Source of the DNA: Acidobacteriota bacterium
Lineage (GTDB): Bacteria; Acidobacteriota; Vicinamibacteria; Vicinamibacterales; UBA2999
Assembly (NCBI GenBank): GCA_018000455.1
Contig: JAGNJW010000010.1
Coordinates: 93,348 to 157,347, forward strand
Direction: 5' to 3'
DNA length: 64,000 nt
The notes beneath the pieces were generated by a model that was not told the DNA's origin, did not search any database, and was given only the letters and a program-made list of their open reading frames with translations. The position numbers and the translations under genes were made by a program. Below are positions 18,581 to 26,871 of the stretch, one piece after another. Every line of letters begins with the position of its first letter. Within the stretch, counting starts at the first letter, position 1.

Positions 18581-18645
18581 CGATGGGAATCTCCTCGGGG
18601 ACATTGTTTCGACTTCGGGGGCCATGATCAACTCGGGGCACGGAT

Positions 18646-19347
18646 TCATCGACGAGGCCAAGCCAGGTTCAGGACGCCGATGGCGACGTGATCGTTGCGG
18701 CGCGCGGTGGCGCCGCGGGTCGCACGCTCCCAGAGGTAGCCGGCGTCGATTGAGGCCGCCGGCGACAGGCGGCGCGAGACGCCGCCGGCGAGGCGATTGC
18801 GATCGTATCCGCTCGACGGGCCCAGGTGCGTGTCGTCCATCGTGACCATCAACTCGTCGTAGGCCCACACGCCCCAGGGGCTGCCGGCACCGAGCGGGCG
18901 TTGCGTGCGGGCCAGCATCCGCAGCCGGTGCGAGACGCCGTCCCAGGGCTCGAGCCAGCGCTGCTCGAGCCGGACGCGGGCCGAGGTGGCCCAGGCGCCG
19001 AGCGCGGGTCCAGTGATCGACAGCTGCTGCCAGATCCGCTGCTCGTGCTTCACGCCGGGTCCGAAAGTGCGCGGCACCCAGGCGTAGCCCGCCCACGCGG
19101 TGACTGACGGCGACAGGCGACGGCCAAGTGCCGCCCGCACGATCGTGAGGCCCGGCTCCGATCCGCCGTCGAACCGTCGCGGCTGCACCTCGAGGTGCGA
19201 GCGCCATGCGCCTGGGAGCTGGCCGAGGGCGAGCGCCTGCAGCCACAGTTGGCGATCGGGATCGGGCTGCGCATGGGCGAGGCCGGGGGCCAACGCGAGC
19301 GCCAGGACGGCGATCGGGCCAAGCGACCGGGTGAGGGCGACACGCAT
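18646..19347 (-). CDS. Exported DUF2490-like outer-membrane protein
   Basis: This is a 233-residue protein with a signal peptide ending near 'PGLAHAQ'. It opens with 'DRQLWLQALALGQL', typical of DUF2490 proteins, and has alternating strands with 'RVRLEQRWLEPWDGVSHRLR', 'DELMVTMDD' and 'DAGYLWER', a likely small beta-barrel. The function of the family is unknown; it is usually placed in the outer membrane. It is oriented like the NHL gene 65 bp downstream and might share its transcript. Confidence 0.65.
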   Translation of the reverse strand: MRVALTRSLGPIAVLALALAPGLAHAQPDPDRQLWLQALALGQLPGAWRSHLEVQPRRFDGGSEPGLTIVRAALGRRLSPSVTAWAGYAWVPRTFGPGVKHEQRIWQQLSITGPALGAWATSARVRLEQRWLEPWDGVSHRLRMLARTQRPLGAGSPWGVWAYDELMVTMDDTHLGPSSGYDRNRLAGGVSRRLSPAASIDAGYLWERATRGATARRNDHVAIGVLNLAWPRR

Positions 19348-19460
19348 GGAACACTCCGAGAACAACGGCCAAGCGACAGCGACGTGATCGTCACGGCGAC
19401 GCTGTGAATGATAGTCCGCGGACCGGGCCCCACCCCCGGCGGTGGTGGCGGCGGCCACGC

Positions 19461-20156
19461 TTAGAGGCCGATGAGCGCCGCGGGAAGCGGCCCCGGACGA
19501 AGCGGCGCGGGCGGCCGCCCATGCCGGATCCACACGGCGTCGTTCGGGCCGTGCAGCGTGTGGAGGCTGCCTTGTGCCGCGAGCCAGCAGCCTTCCGGCA
19601 CGCCGAGCACGTCGACGGCGGGGTTGGCGGTCACAAACTCCGTCAGCCGCTGTTCGCGCGTTTCGCCCTGATGGCCCGGCGGCATGGCATTCGTGAAGTG
19701 CGGGTTGATCTGATAGGGCACCAGGTTCAGCGCCTCGAAGCCACCAGGATCCACGATCGGCATGTCGTTGGTCGTGCGGATGGTGGGACACGCCAGGTTG
19801 GCGCCGGCGCTCCAGCCGGCGTACGGTGTGCCGTCGGCCACACGCTCGCGGATCAGCGTCAGCAGACCGCGAGCACGTACTTCGGCCAGCAACTGGAAGG
19901 TGTTGCCGCCGCCGACGAGCACGGCCTCGCCGTCGGCGGGGGCCGGACGGCTGTCGGCGCCGGTGACCTGCACGCCGAGCGGAGCCAGCGCCGTCGCAAC
20001 GGTGCGAGTGTAGACGTCCCAGGGCATGGTGACGCCGGCAAACGGCACGAACCACGCGGCCGTGCGTCCGCCAAGCAGCGCCGCGAACGCCTCGAGCGCA
20101 TGGGCCAGGTAGTCGCCGCCGGGGTTGCGGGAGTTGCTGAGCAATAGCAGCGTCAT
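19461..20156 (-). CDS. pepE: Peptidase E-like alpha-aspartyl dipeptidase (S51)
   Basis: The protein has 231 residues, the normal length of PepE. '[20 protein letters not shown]' carries the nucleophile Ser116 in the G-W-S-A-G-A elbow, '[11 protein letters not shown]' is the conserved glycine loop, and '[10 protein letters not shown]' holds the catalytic His. PepE hydrolyses dipeptides with N-terminal Asp in the cytoplasm. Its ATG overlaps the AroM stop by four bases; it is the last gene of the OPT-DUF1177-AroM-PepE operon, which supports a role in using an imported aspartyl peptide. Confidence 0.88.
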   Translation of the reverse strand: MTLLLLSNSRNPGGDYLAHALEAFAALLGGRTAAWFVPFAGVTMPWDVYTRTVATALAPLGVQVTGADSRPAPADGEAVLVGGGNTFQLLAEVRARGLLTLIRERVADGTPYAGWSAGANLACPTIRTTNDMPIVDPGGFEALNLVPYQINPHFTNAMPPGHQGETREQRLTEFVTANPAVDVLGVPEGCWLAAQGSLHTLHGPNDAVWIRHGRPPAPLRPGPLPAALIGL

Positions 20157-20845
20157 GGCGCCTCGTAGAGGCACGCACCGGTGACCCGCGCCACGAGATC
20201 GCTCGACAGCATCACGGGCAGGCCGGTGGCGCGGGCGGCGGCCGCTCGGTGGCGATCGGTGTAGCCGATGCAGTCCATGAGGAGCGCGTCGGCGCCGGCG
20301 CGCTGCAGTTCGCGCGCGGCGGCCGTCACGCCGTCGTCGGTGGCCGTGTAGGGCGAGGCCACCGCCCCGCTCGGAGGAATCTGCAGTGCCGCCCACTTGC
20401 GTCGGGCCGCATCGAGCGGTATCTCGAGCGGCGATACGATGCCGACGCGGCGCGGGCCCACCAGACCGCCGACCAGCGCCGGCAGGATACGGTCGGGCTC
20501 GATGAGCCACGCCCGCCGCGACCGCAGGCCGCGGAACACGCCCGTGCAGAGCACGACCACGACCGTGCAGCCGGCATCCTCGAGCTCGATGAGTTTGCGT
20601 TGCACGCCGGCCTCCACCGCCCTGGCGTCCACTTCGACGGCCCGTCCGTCGATGAGCCGCGTGAGCATCCGCTGCTCGCGCGGCCGCGGCCCGAATTGCG
20701 CGGCGATGTCGCCGTCGCTCAGCCGGTCGAGCACGCCGACATGCACGCGCTCGATGCCGGCTGGCACGTGCTGGTCGAGCATGGGCGTCACGTCGGGGCG
20801 TGGTGCTTGGCCGATGGTGACGGTGCCGAGTTTCGCCGCACTCAT
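20153..20845 (-). CDS. AroM-family protein
   Basis: The 230-residue protein begins '[19 protein letters not shown]', the signature opening of AroM. '[13 protein letters not shown]' and '[14 protein letters not shown]' each bring a Cys in a position like the paired cysteines of Asp/Glu/hydantoin racemases, the superfamily AroM resembles. E. coli AroM has no proven reaction. Here it is joined by four-base overlaps to DUF1177 upstream and PepE downstream, so a racemase-like step on an Asp- or Glu-containing compound is a reasonable but unproven guess. Confidence 0.82.
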   Translation of the reverse strand: MSAAKLGTVTIGQAPRPDVTPMLDQHVPAGIERVHVGVLDRLSDGDIAAQFGPRPREQRMLTRLIDGRAVEVDARAVEAGVQRKLIELEDAGCTVVVVLCTGVFRGLRSRRAWLIEPDRILPALVGGLVGPRRVGIVSPLEIPLDAARRKWAALQIPPSGAVASPYTATDDGVTAAARELQRAGADALLMDCIGYTDRHRAAAARATGLPVMLSSDLVARVTGACLYEAP

Positions 20846-21774
20846 CGTCCGGCCCCCTGCAGCCGCCGCATATCGCCGTAGAGACCGACCAGCGTTGTAA
20901 ACTCCGCCTCGTCGTGGAACCGGCACTGGCCGGTGCCCACTTCCTTGGCCACCTCGATGGCAAAGCGCACGACGTCGGCGATGTCCACTTCGTGGCTGGC
21001 GCCAGTGGCGCAGCCGGGCACGGCCGTTTCGGCCGAGATGGCCACGCCGACCACCGGCGCGGCGGTGGCGGTGGCCGGCTGCAGGATGCTGTTCAGATGG
21101 TCGACGCCGTTGCCGTAGGGCGTGATGTCCTGCATGGTAATCGGGAAGGTCACCGGCAGCCGTCCCGACGACACCTCGGCGAGCCGTAGCAGATCGGGGG
21201 CCACCTTCAGAATCCAGCCTTCCTTGACGGTGGGCGAAATCGCGAAGCCGCGCGTGTTGAGCAGGCGGTTGCCCTTGGTCGTGTCGATCGAGAGCACGGC
21301 GGCCATGTCGGGTGTGACTTCGCGCTCGTTCATCTGGGCGATCGAGACAGGTGACCCCATGAAGTCCACCGGCAGGTGCGGCTTGGTGGGTGCGTCTGGA
21401 CAGATGTGCGTCGCGATGATGACGTCGCCGGCAAGGCGGTCGCCGTCGCGCCGCATGAAGGCGAGCTTGCGGGCAATGGTCACAGCCGCGATGGCGCCGT
21501 CGGCATCCGACACGAGGCCGATGCGCGCCGGCCGTGCGCCGACACCGCCCAGCCGGCCGACGATACCGAGCGTCGGGGCGGTGCCGCCGGCGCGCTGCCC
21601 GGTCGTGCCGGGCACGACGATACGCACGAAGTCGGTGGCACCTTTCGCACCCTCGACGCGTTCGACCTCGACGGTCACGCCCGCGATTCCCTTCAGCAGG
21701 GTTCGGACCGTCTCGCCTGAGGCCCGGGGCGAATCGAGCGCCTCGAATACGACCAGGGTGTGACTCAAACTCAT
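20842..21774 (-). CDS. DUF1177-family protein
   Basis: With ATG at 21774 (overlapping the OPT stop ATGA) the protein has 310 residues. Landmarks are '[18 protein letters not shown]', 'VVPGTTG', '[17 protein letters not shown]', 'MDITPYGNG'-like '[15 protein letters not shown]' and '[18 protein letters not shown]'. His, Asp and Glu in the last and central blocks could bind metal, as in deblocking aminopeptidases, but this is inference. DUF1177 has no known function. It sits next to an OPT transporter, AroM and PepE here. Confidence 0.75.
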   Translation of the reverse strand: MSLSHTLVVFEALDSPRASGETVRTLLKGIAGVTVEVERVEGAKGATDFVRIVVPGTTGQRAGGTAPTLGIVGRLGGVGARPARIGLVSDADGAIAAVTIARKLAFMRRDGDRLAGDVIIATHICPDAPTKPHLPVDFMGSPVSIAQMNEREVTPDMAAVLSIDTTKGNRLLNTRGFAISPTVKEGWILKVAPDLLRLAEVSSGRLPVTFPITMQDITPYGNGVDHLNSILQPATATAAPVVGVAISAETAVPGCATGASHEVDIADVVRFAIEVAKEVGTGQCRFHDEAEFTTLVGLYGDMRRLQGAGR

Positions 21775-23348
21775 CCTTCGCCTCCACGCCCGCGCGGTGC
21801 CCTCGTCACGGCATCGCCGAACGACCACATGGCGTCACCCGCGATGAAGCCCGCTGCCACGACGTCCAAGGCCCCGGCCGGCCGCGCCAGCACGCGCTCC
21901 CACAGCAGGCGCACGGCCAGACCGGCCACCACACCCCAGCCCGCCAGCGGGTTGGCGATGAGCAGGCCGGTCGCCAGCAGCACACCCAGTTGTCGCCGCG
22001 TACCGCCGGCCAGTTGGAGGAGCGCGCCGGGTACCGCCCAGAGTAGCAGCGAAGTGGCCACACCGGGTGCGACGCCGGCGCCGATCGTCGTCGCATAAAC
22101 CCTGGCCACCGGTGGCACGAGGCCGGCGGCGAAGTAGCCACGCCACGAGAGCAGCACGACCACGAGCGCGGTGGCGAAGCCGACCGATGCGGCGAGGAAC
22201 TGCTGCTGCCGGCCCTCGAGCTCGAACGCGGGGTCGGCGCCCCGCCCGCGCAGCACGAAGCCGGCTTTGAGGTCGTAGCCCATGTCGGCGAAGGCCGGGC
22301 CGGTAGCCACCGAGAAGCCGGTCAAGAGCGCCAGCGCCTCCGGAGGAAAGCCGAGCGTGATGCCCAGCAGGAGCGTGATGAGCGCCACGGCGAAGGCCGG
22401 GAACCACCCTGAATGCATCGCCGCGAGTCCAACGATGAGCTCGTGGGCGTAGGCGGCCAGCGCCGCATAGACGACAAACAGCAGGAGCGAACCTGGCGCC
22501 ATCGAGGCCGCCAGGCCGCCGGCAAGCGCAATTCCGGCGGCGATGGCCAGATAGCCTACGGCCCCGGCCCCAAGCGTGCGGCCAACTCGCGCTTCCGGGA
22601 CGTGGCCGGCCTGGCCGGTGCCGACACTACCACCGACCGGCGTGCGCAGCTGCCCCGCCACCTGCCACAGCGCCACGAGTCCGGCGCCGATCATCATGCC
22701 GTGCGGCACATAGTGCGCCGCCAGCGACATCTCGAGCAGGCGTGGGCTGTAGCCGCTGGCGAGCAACCCCAGGCCGAACATCCCGAGCGCCCAGGCGTTG
22801 CCGATGAACGCGGTGCCGAAGGCCGCCATCGGGAGCGACAGCCACGCGCCGGCCGCACCGGCAGCCAGGCTGGCGACGAGCACCCGCCCGTGACTTCCAC
22901 CGGCATCGCCGGCGCGAATCGCCTCGGCGGCGGCCAGCCCGGGCGGCCAGGCGCCGTCGGCCGGAAAGATGCGGCTGCCGAACAGGCGGTAGAGCAGCCA
23001 GGCGTCGAGGAACATCGCACACGCCACGCCGCCGAGCATCGGCCCCACCAGGTCTTCGCGGCCGAGCAGGAACGGCACGCCCAAAGGCAGCAGCAGCGAG
23101 TTGGCGGCACCGAAGGTGGCGGCCGACATCGCACTCTGCGCCAGGTTCTGCGCGTGAATCGAACGGAACGCGCGCAGTCCGGCGACTGGCACACGGCCGA
23201 GGAGCATCGCCAGCAGGGCGCCGATGAGGGAGGTGTTCGGCGTGATGCCGAGCGACGTCAGCAGCTGCACCCCCACGACGGCCCCCGCCGCACTGATGAC
23301 GACCAACGGCACGAACAGCGCCGGCGCGAAGGTGCGGGGGTGTGACAC
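21771..23348 (-). CDS. OPT-family oligopeptide transporter
   Basis: This is a 525-residue integral membrane protein with about 13-14 hydrophobic helices. 'GITPNTSLIGALLAMLLGR', 'RSIHAQNLAQSAMSAATFG' and 'FADMGYDLKAGFVLRG' match the bacterial OPT/YSL type of proton-driven importer of peptides or metal chelates; the internal N-Q-S-A-A-F pattern is characteristic. The ORF starts at 23348 and lacks a strong SD. It is the first gene of the four-gene operon, which should carry the imported compound to DUF1177, AroM and PepE. Confidence 0.8.
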   Translation of the reverse strand: MSHPRTFAPALFVPLVVISAAGAVVGVQLLTSLGITPNTSLIGALLAMLLGRVPVAGLRAFRSIHAQNLAQSAMSAATFGAANSLLLPLGVPFLLGREDLVGPMLGGVACAMFLDAWLLYRLFGSRIFPADGAWPPGLAAAEAIRAGDAGGSHGRVLVASLAAGAAGAWLSLPMAAFGTAFIGNAWALGMFGLGLLASGYSPRLLEMSLAAHYVPHGMMIGAGLVALWQVAGQLRTPVGGSVGTGQAGHVPEARVGRTLGAGAVGYLAIAAGIALAGGLAASMAPGSLLLFVVYAALAAYAHELIVGLAAMHSGWFPAFAVALITLLLGITLGFPPEALALLTGFSVATGPAFADMGYDLKAGFVLRGRGADPAFELEGRQQQFLAASVGFATALVVVLLSWRGYFAAGLVPPVARVYATTIGAGVAPGVATSLLLWAVPGALLQLAGGTRRQLGVLLATGLLIANPLAGWGVVAGLAVRLLWERVLARPAGALDVVAAGFIAGDAMWSFGDAVTRAPRGRGGEG

Positions 23349-23445
23349 GACGGTCCGGCAAGTGTAGTGGAGCGACGCGCCTGTCTCGGCGCGCGCCGGG
23401 CTGGCGCGGCCGGGAATTATGTGAGTTATCGCGCTTCCAGGGGAC

Positions 23446-23451
23446 TAGACT
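23446..23451 (+). promoter_or_regulatory. TAGACT -10-like box just before the start codon
   Basis: TAGACT is followed by GCCGGC and the ATG at 23458. The transcript would start at or next to the ATG (leaderless). No -35 is recognisable. The same layout recurs at several other genes. Confidence 0.35.
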
Positions 23452-23457
23452 GCCGGC

Positions 23458-24906
23458 ATGCGCCTGCCGTGGATCTGTCGCCTTGCTCCGGTCATCGCCG
23501 CACTCGCCGCGGCGCCCCTGGCCTCCGCTCAGCCTGCAGACGACATCATCTACCGCGTGCGCTATGCCAACAACGGCGACACGATGGTCGCCGTCGATCT
23601 GAGGTGGACACCGGCGCTGGCCACGCCGCAGGCGCTCGTCATGCCGCGGGCGATTCCGATGGGCTACGGCGAACAGCGTTACGACGCCTTCGTCAAGGAC
23701 GTGATGGCCTTTGCCGAGGCGGGCGCGGGCCGTCCGGCAGCCCGCGAAGAGGGGCCGCGCTGGCACCTGGCGGCTGGCACGACGCGCGTCACCTACCAGG
23801 TCGATCTCCGCGCCCTGGAGCAGACGGTGCGGTCGGCCTCGGATCAGTCGCGTGTACGCGACGGCTACCTCGGCGCGCTCGGCTATTCCCTCTTCGCCTT
23901 CGTCGACGGCTTCGAGGCTCGGCCCGTGCGGCTGCGCGTGGAAGGGCCGGCGGGCTGGCCGGTCTTTGCGACCCTCGCGCCTCGTTGGCCAGTCGCCGCC
24001 GGGGTGCTCGACGCGCGCGCCCCCGACTACTACGCGCTCGCCGACGGCCAGATCGTCATGGGACCGAAGGCCGAGGTGCGGCGCCTGACCACCACGCCGG
24101 TGGCTGTCTATCTCGCCAGCTACGCCGAGGGGCCGGTCGATCTCGACCGCGTGAGCCGGCTCGCCCTGACCGCCTTCGAACGGGTCGCCGGCTGGTTCGG
24201 CACCGTCCCGTTCGAGCACTACACACTGCACCAGGAGCTGCTGACGCCGATCTCGCCCGACCACGAGTACGGGATGAGCATGGAGCACCTGGGCTCGAGC
24301 ACCTACTATCTGGCGGCCTCGGCCGGTCTCACCGCAAAGTCGACTGCCGCCGACGAGGCCCGGGTGCTCTACAATTACGCCCACCACATCGCCCACGCGT
24401 GGGTGCCGAAGCGCGCCTATGGCCAGGGCTACTTTCCCTTCCAGTGGGAGCTGGCGCCGGTCCTCGATTCGATCTGGTTTGCCGAGGGCTTCGGACAGTA
24501 CGCGGCGATTGTGGCCGTCGCCGCCGGCACCGACGAACCGGCGCTCTTCAGGGCCGACATGCTCGAGCGGCGTTTCCGGTCCAATCTGGCCAGCGCGCCG
24601 GGGTTCCTCAAGCGCCTGTCCCTGGTCGAGCTCAGTCGCGTGGCGTCCACCCGTTACGGGGAGGACTTCCGCACCGGCCGGCTCGTCTTCTCGCGTGGCG
24701 GCCTGATGGCGGCAGCGATCGACGACACGATTCGCCTCGAGACCCAGGGCGTGCGGAGCCTGCGCGACGCGCTGCGCTACCTGGTGGAGTGGACGGCCCG
24801 GGAGCAGCGCGCGTTCGCCGACGACGAACTGGCCACCCTCATCGAACAGGCCACAGGCGTCGACACGCGCGGCGTCATCGCCGAGTGGCTGCGGCCGCTA
24901 CCCTGA
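23458..24906 (+). CDS. M61-like exported peptidase with altered active site
   Basis: The 482-residue protein carries a signal peptide ending at 'APLASAQ'. An N-terminal beta domain is followed by a gluzincin-like catalytic domain in 260-480. The zinc region reads A-H309-H310-I-A-H313-A-W-V-P-K-R, followed by 'WFAEGFGQY' with Glu343 as third ligand. In M61 enzymes the first motif is H-E-x-x-H-x-W, so all three zinc ligands and the W-x-x-K-R frame are kept while the catalytic Glu is His310. It may bind metal and peptide without ordinary hydrolysis, or use another base. No PDZ domain follows. It is monocistronic with a probable leaderless start. Confidence 0.72.
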   Translation: MRLPWICRLAPVIAALAAAPLASAQPADDIIYRVRYANNGDTMVAVDLRWTPALATPQALVMPRAIPMGYGEQRYDAFVKDVMAFAEAGAGRPAAREEGPRWHLAAGTTRVTYQVDLRALEQTVRSASDQSRVRDGYLGALGYSLFAFVDGFEARPVRLRVEGPAGWPVFATLAPRWPVAAGVLDARAPDYYALADGQIVMGPKAEVRRLTTTPVAVYLASYAEGPVDLDRVSRLALTAFERVAGWFGTVPFEHYTLHQELLTPISPDHEYGMSMEHLGSSTYYLAASAGLTAKSTAADEARVLYNYAHHIAHAWVPKRAYGQGYFPFQWELAPVLDSIWFAEGFGQYAAIVAVAAGTDEPALFRADMLERRFRSNLASAPGFLKRLSLVELSRVASTRYGEDFRTGRLVFSRGGLMAAAIDDTIRLETQGVRSLRDALRYLVEWTAREQRAFADDELATLIEQATGVDTRGVIAEWLRPLP

Positions 24907-24925
24907 TGAGTTGGCGGCCGGCGAT

Positions 24926-26362
24926 CTACCGCGCCCGACGCGGGGCCCAGTACCAGTAGAACGGCAGGCCGAGCGCCACCAGCCCGAGGCCGGAGATCGA
25001 CTCCGTGGGCCGTTCGAACAGCGTGTTCAGCACGAGTGCGAACGAGCCGAGCACGTAAAGTGCCGGAATCAGCGGATAACCCAGCGCCCGGTAGGGCCGG
25101 AGCACGTCGGGCTGCTTGGCGCGCAGCACGAAGATGGCGATGCCCCCCAGGGTGCCGAAGAGCACCGAGGCGAAGGTGACATAGGTGAAGAGCGCCTCGT
25201 AGCCGCCGGTCAGCGTCAGGAACGCCGACCATCCGCTCGTGATGAGCAGGGCGATGTGCGGCGTGCGGTAGACCGGATGCACGCGGGCCGCCGGCGGGAA
25301 GAACCGCCCGTCGGCCGCCATCGCGAAGCACGACCGCGACGCCGCGATCACGCCCGCCACGTTGCAACCGAAGGTGGAGACGACGACGCTGGCGGCCACG
25401 AGCGCCGCGCCGCCGGGGCCGACCAGTGCGGTCACGGCTTTCTCGGCAATGCGCACCACGCCCGACATCTCCTCGAGGCTGAGCGCGTAGACGTAGGCGA
25501 GATTGACCGCCAGGTAGATGACCGTCAGCGCCAGCGTGCCGTAGATGAGCGCGCGCGGCACGTTCCTCGCGGCATCCTTGATCTCGCCGGCGGCGAACGC
25601 CACGTAGTACCAGCCTTCGTAGGTCCACATGACGGCGATCATGATGACGCCGAACGACGCCATCGGACGCAGCGCCCCGGTCGGCACGATCGGGGTGAAG
25701 GACGGCGCCACGCGCATGTAGACCAGCGCCAGGATCGGCAGCACCACCAGCGCGCCGACCTTGGCGACGGTGAGCACCGTGTTGGTAAGATTGCCCGAAC
25801 GCACGCCGACGTAGTTGATCGCGGTGATGATGGCGATTGAGCCTGCCGCCACCAGCTGACCGGCGCTGATGTTCCACGCCCCCCACGGCATGGCCACGCT
25901 GACGAGCACGTTGCCCATACCAAGCGCCGGAAAGAAGTAGCTGAAGTACTCCGCGAAGCCGACCGCCACGGCGGCCACGCTGCCGGTCAGGATGACGAGC
26001 AGGCACGCCCAGCCGAAGAAGAACCCCCACACAGGTCCATACGCCTCGCTGAGGAACACGTAGAGCCCGCCCGAGCGCGGGAACATCGAGCCCATCTCGG
26101 CGTAGGTGAGCCCGCCCGCCATGGCCAGCAGGCCACCGGCCACCCACGCCGTCAGCATCAGCGTGGTCGAGGGCAGTTCCTGCACCATGATGCCGGTCGT
26201 CAGGAAGATGCCCGACCCGATGACGGTGCCGATGACGAGCAAGGTGGCGCCGGAAAGACCGATGCCGCGCACGAGCTGGGCATCGGCGGAGGAGGCGTTA
26301 GGGGAAGGGCTGGGCTGTGTGGGCATGCGGGCTCGGAGGCGGGCGGGTGTCGGGGAGAGCAT
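24926..26362 (-). CDS. APC-family amino acid permease
   Basis: The protein has 478 residues from ATG 26362; an in-frame ATG at 26326 is also possible, since neither has a clear SD and the first 34 residues are Pro/Ser-rich. About 12 helices are visible. 'VIGTVIGSGIFLTTG' in helix 1 is the substrate and ion site of APC/LAT transporters, and 'AEMGSMFPRSGGLYVFL' is the conserved loop after helix 2. It should exchange or import amino acids. It ends 20 bp from the convergent M61-like gene; with the peptidases around it, uptake of released amino acids is plausible. Confidence 0.87.
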   Translation of the reverse strand: MLSPTPARLRARMPTQPSPSPNASSADAQLVRGIGLSGATLLVIGTVIGSGIFLTTGIMVQELPSTTLMLTAWVAGGLLAMAGGLTYAEMGSMFPRSGGLYVFLSEAYGPVWGFFFGWACLLVILTGSVAAVAVGFAEYFSYFFPALGMGNVLVSVAMPWGAWNISAGQLVAAGSIAIITAINYVGVRSGNLTNTVLTVAKVGALVVLPILALVYMRVAPSFTPIVPTGALRPMASFGVIMIAVMWTYEGWYYVAFAAGEIKDAARNVPRALIYGTLALTVIYLAVNLAYVYALSLEEMSGVVRIAEKAVTALVGPGGAALVAASVVVSTFGCNVAGVIAASRSCFAMAADGRFFPPAARVHPVYRTPHIALLITSGWSAFLTLTGGYEALFTYVTFASVLFGTLGGIAIFVLRAKQPDVLRPYRALGYPLIPALYVLGSFALVLNTLFERPTESISGLGLVALGLPFYWYWAPRRAR

Positions 26363-26486
26363 ACAGGGTCACGGCGCCAGCGCCGCGATGAATCGCCCGT
26401 CCGAGGGGCGCGCCACTCGGCGCCCACGCTCGCGGCCCTCGCGCCGCGCCTTCGGGGGCGGCAGCGCTGCCGGAGCGGATAGACCG

Positions 26487-26513
26487 TGGCTATATTGGAA
26501 CACGATATAGCCA
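26487..26513. promoter_or_regulatory. Palindromic operator/promoter of the PadR-permease operon
   Basis: TGGCTATAT (26487-26495) and ATATAGCCA (26505-26513) are perfect 9-bp inverted arms around a 9-nt spacer. TATATT at 26491-26496 would serve as -10 and put the transcript start about 26503, so a bound dimer would block polymerase. The AT-rich palindrome stands out in GC-rich surroundings and is placed like known PadR autoregulatory sites. Confidence 0.65.
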
Positions 26514-26532
26514 GGTCTCGTCTCATCCAGCC

Positions 26533-26871
26533 ATGGGGACGAACACGCTGAGCTTCGGGACGGTCGCCGTCCTGCACGCGGTCGCCGCTGGTTTCCGGTT
26601 CGGCTTCGACATCGTGGACGTCACGGGCCTGACGGCCGGCTCGGTCTATCCAGCGCTCGACCGGCTCGAAGACCTGGGCTACCTCCGTTCATCCTGGGAG
26701 CACGCGGCCACGGCCCAGGCGGAAGGGCGGCCGGCCCGCCGCTACTTTCAGCTCACGGGCGAGGGCGCTGCGGCACTGGCCGCCGCGCTCGCCAAGCACC
26801 GTACCTTTCAGCCCGTCTCCCTCGAGGCCTTCGGTATCCGCGGGACGCGCCCCGCCGTACGCCGCCCATGA
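26533..26871 (+). CDS. PadR-family transcriptional regulator
   Basis: This is a 112-residue winged-helix protein. 'LHAVAAGFRFGFDIVDVTGL' and 'GSVYPALDRLEDLGYLRS' (recognition helix and turn) followed by 'RPARRYFQLTGEGAAAL' (wing) are the PadR signature. The C-terminal dimerisation helix is short, as in the PadR-s2 group. The stop overlaps the ATG of a large permease gene by four bases, and a perfect palindrome lies 20 bp upstream of the start, so it probably represses its own operon and is released by a toxic or signalling ligand. Confidence 0.88.
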   Translation: MGTNTLSFGTVAVLHAVAAGFRFGFDIVDVTGLTAGSVYPALDRLEDLGYLRSSWEHAATAQAEGRPARRYFQLTGEGAAALAAALAKHRTFQPVSLEAFGIRGTRPAVRRP

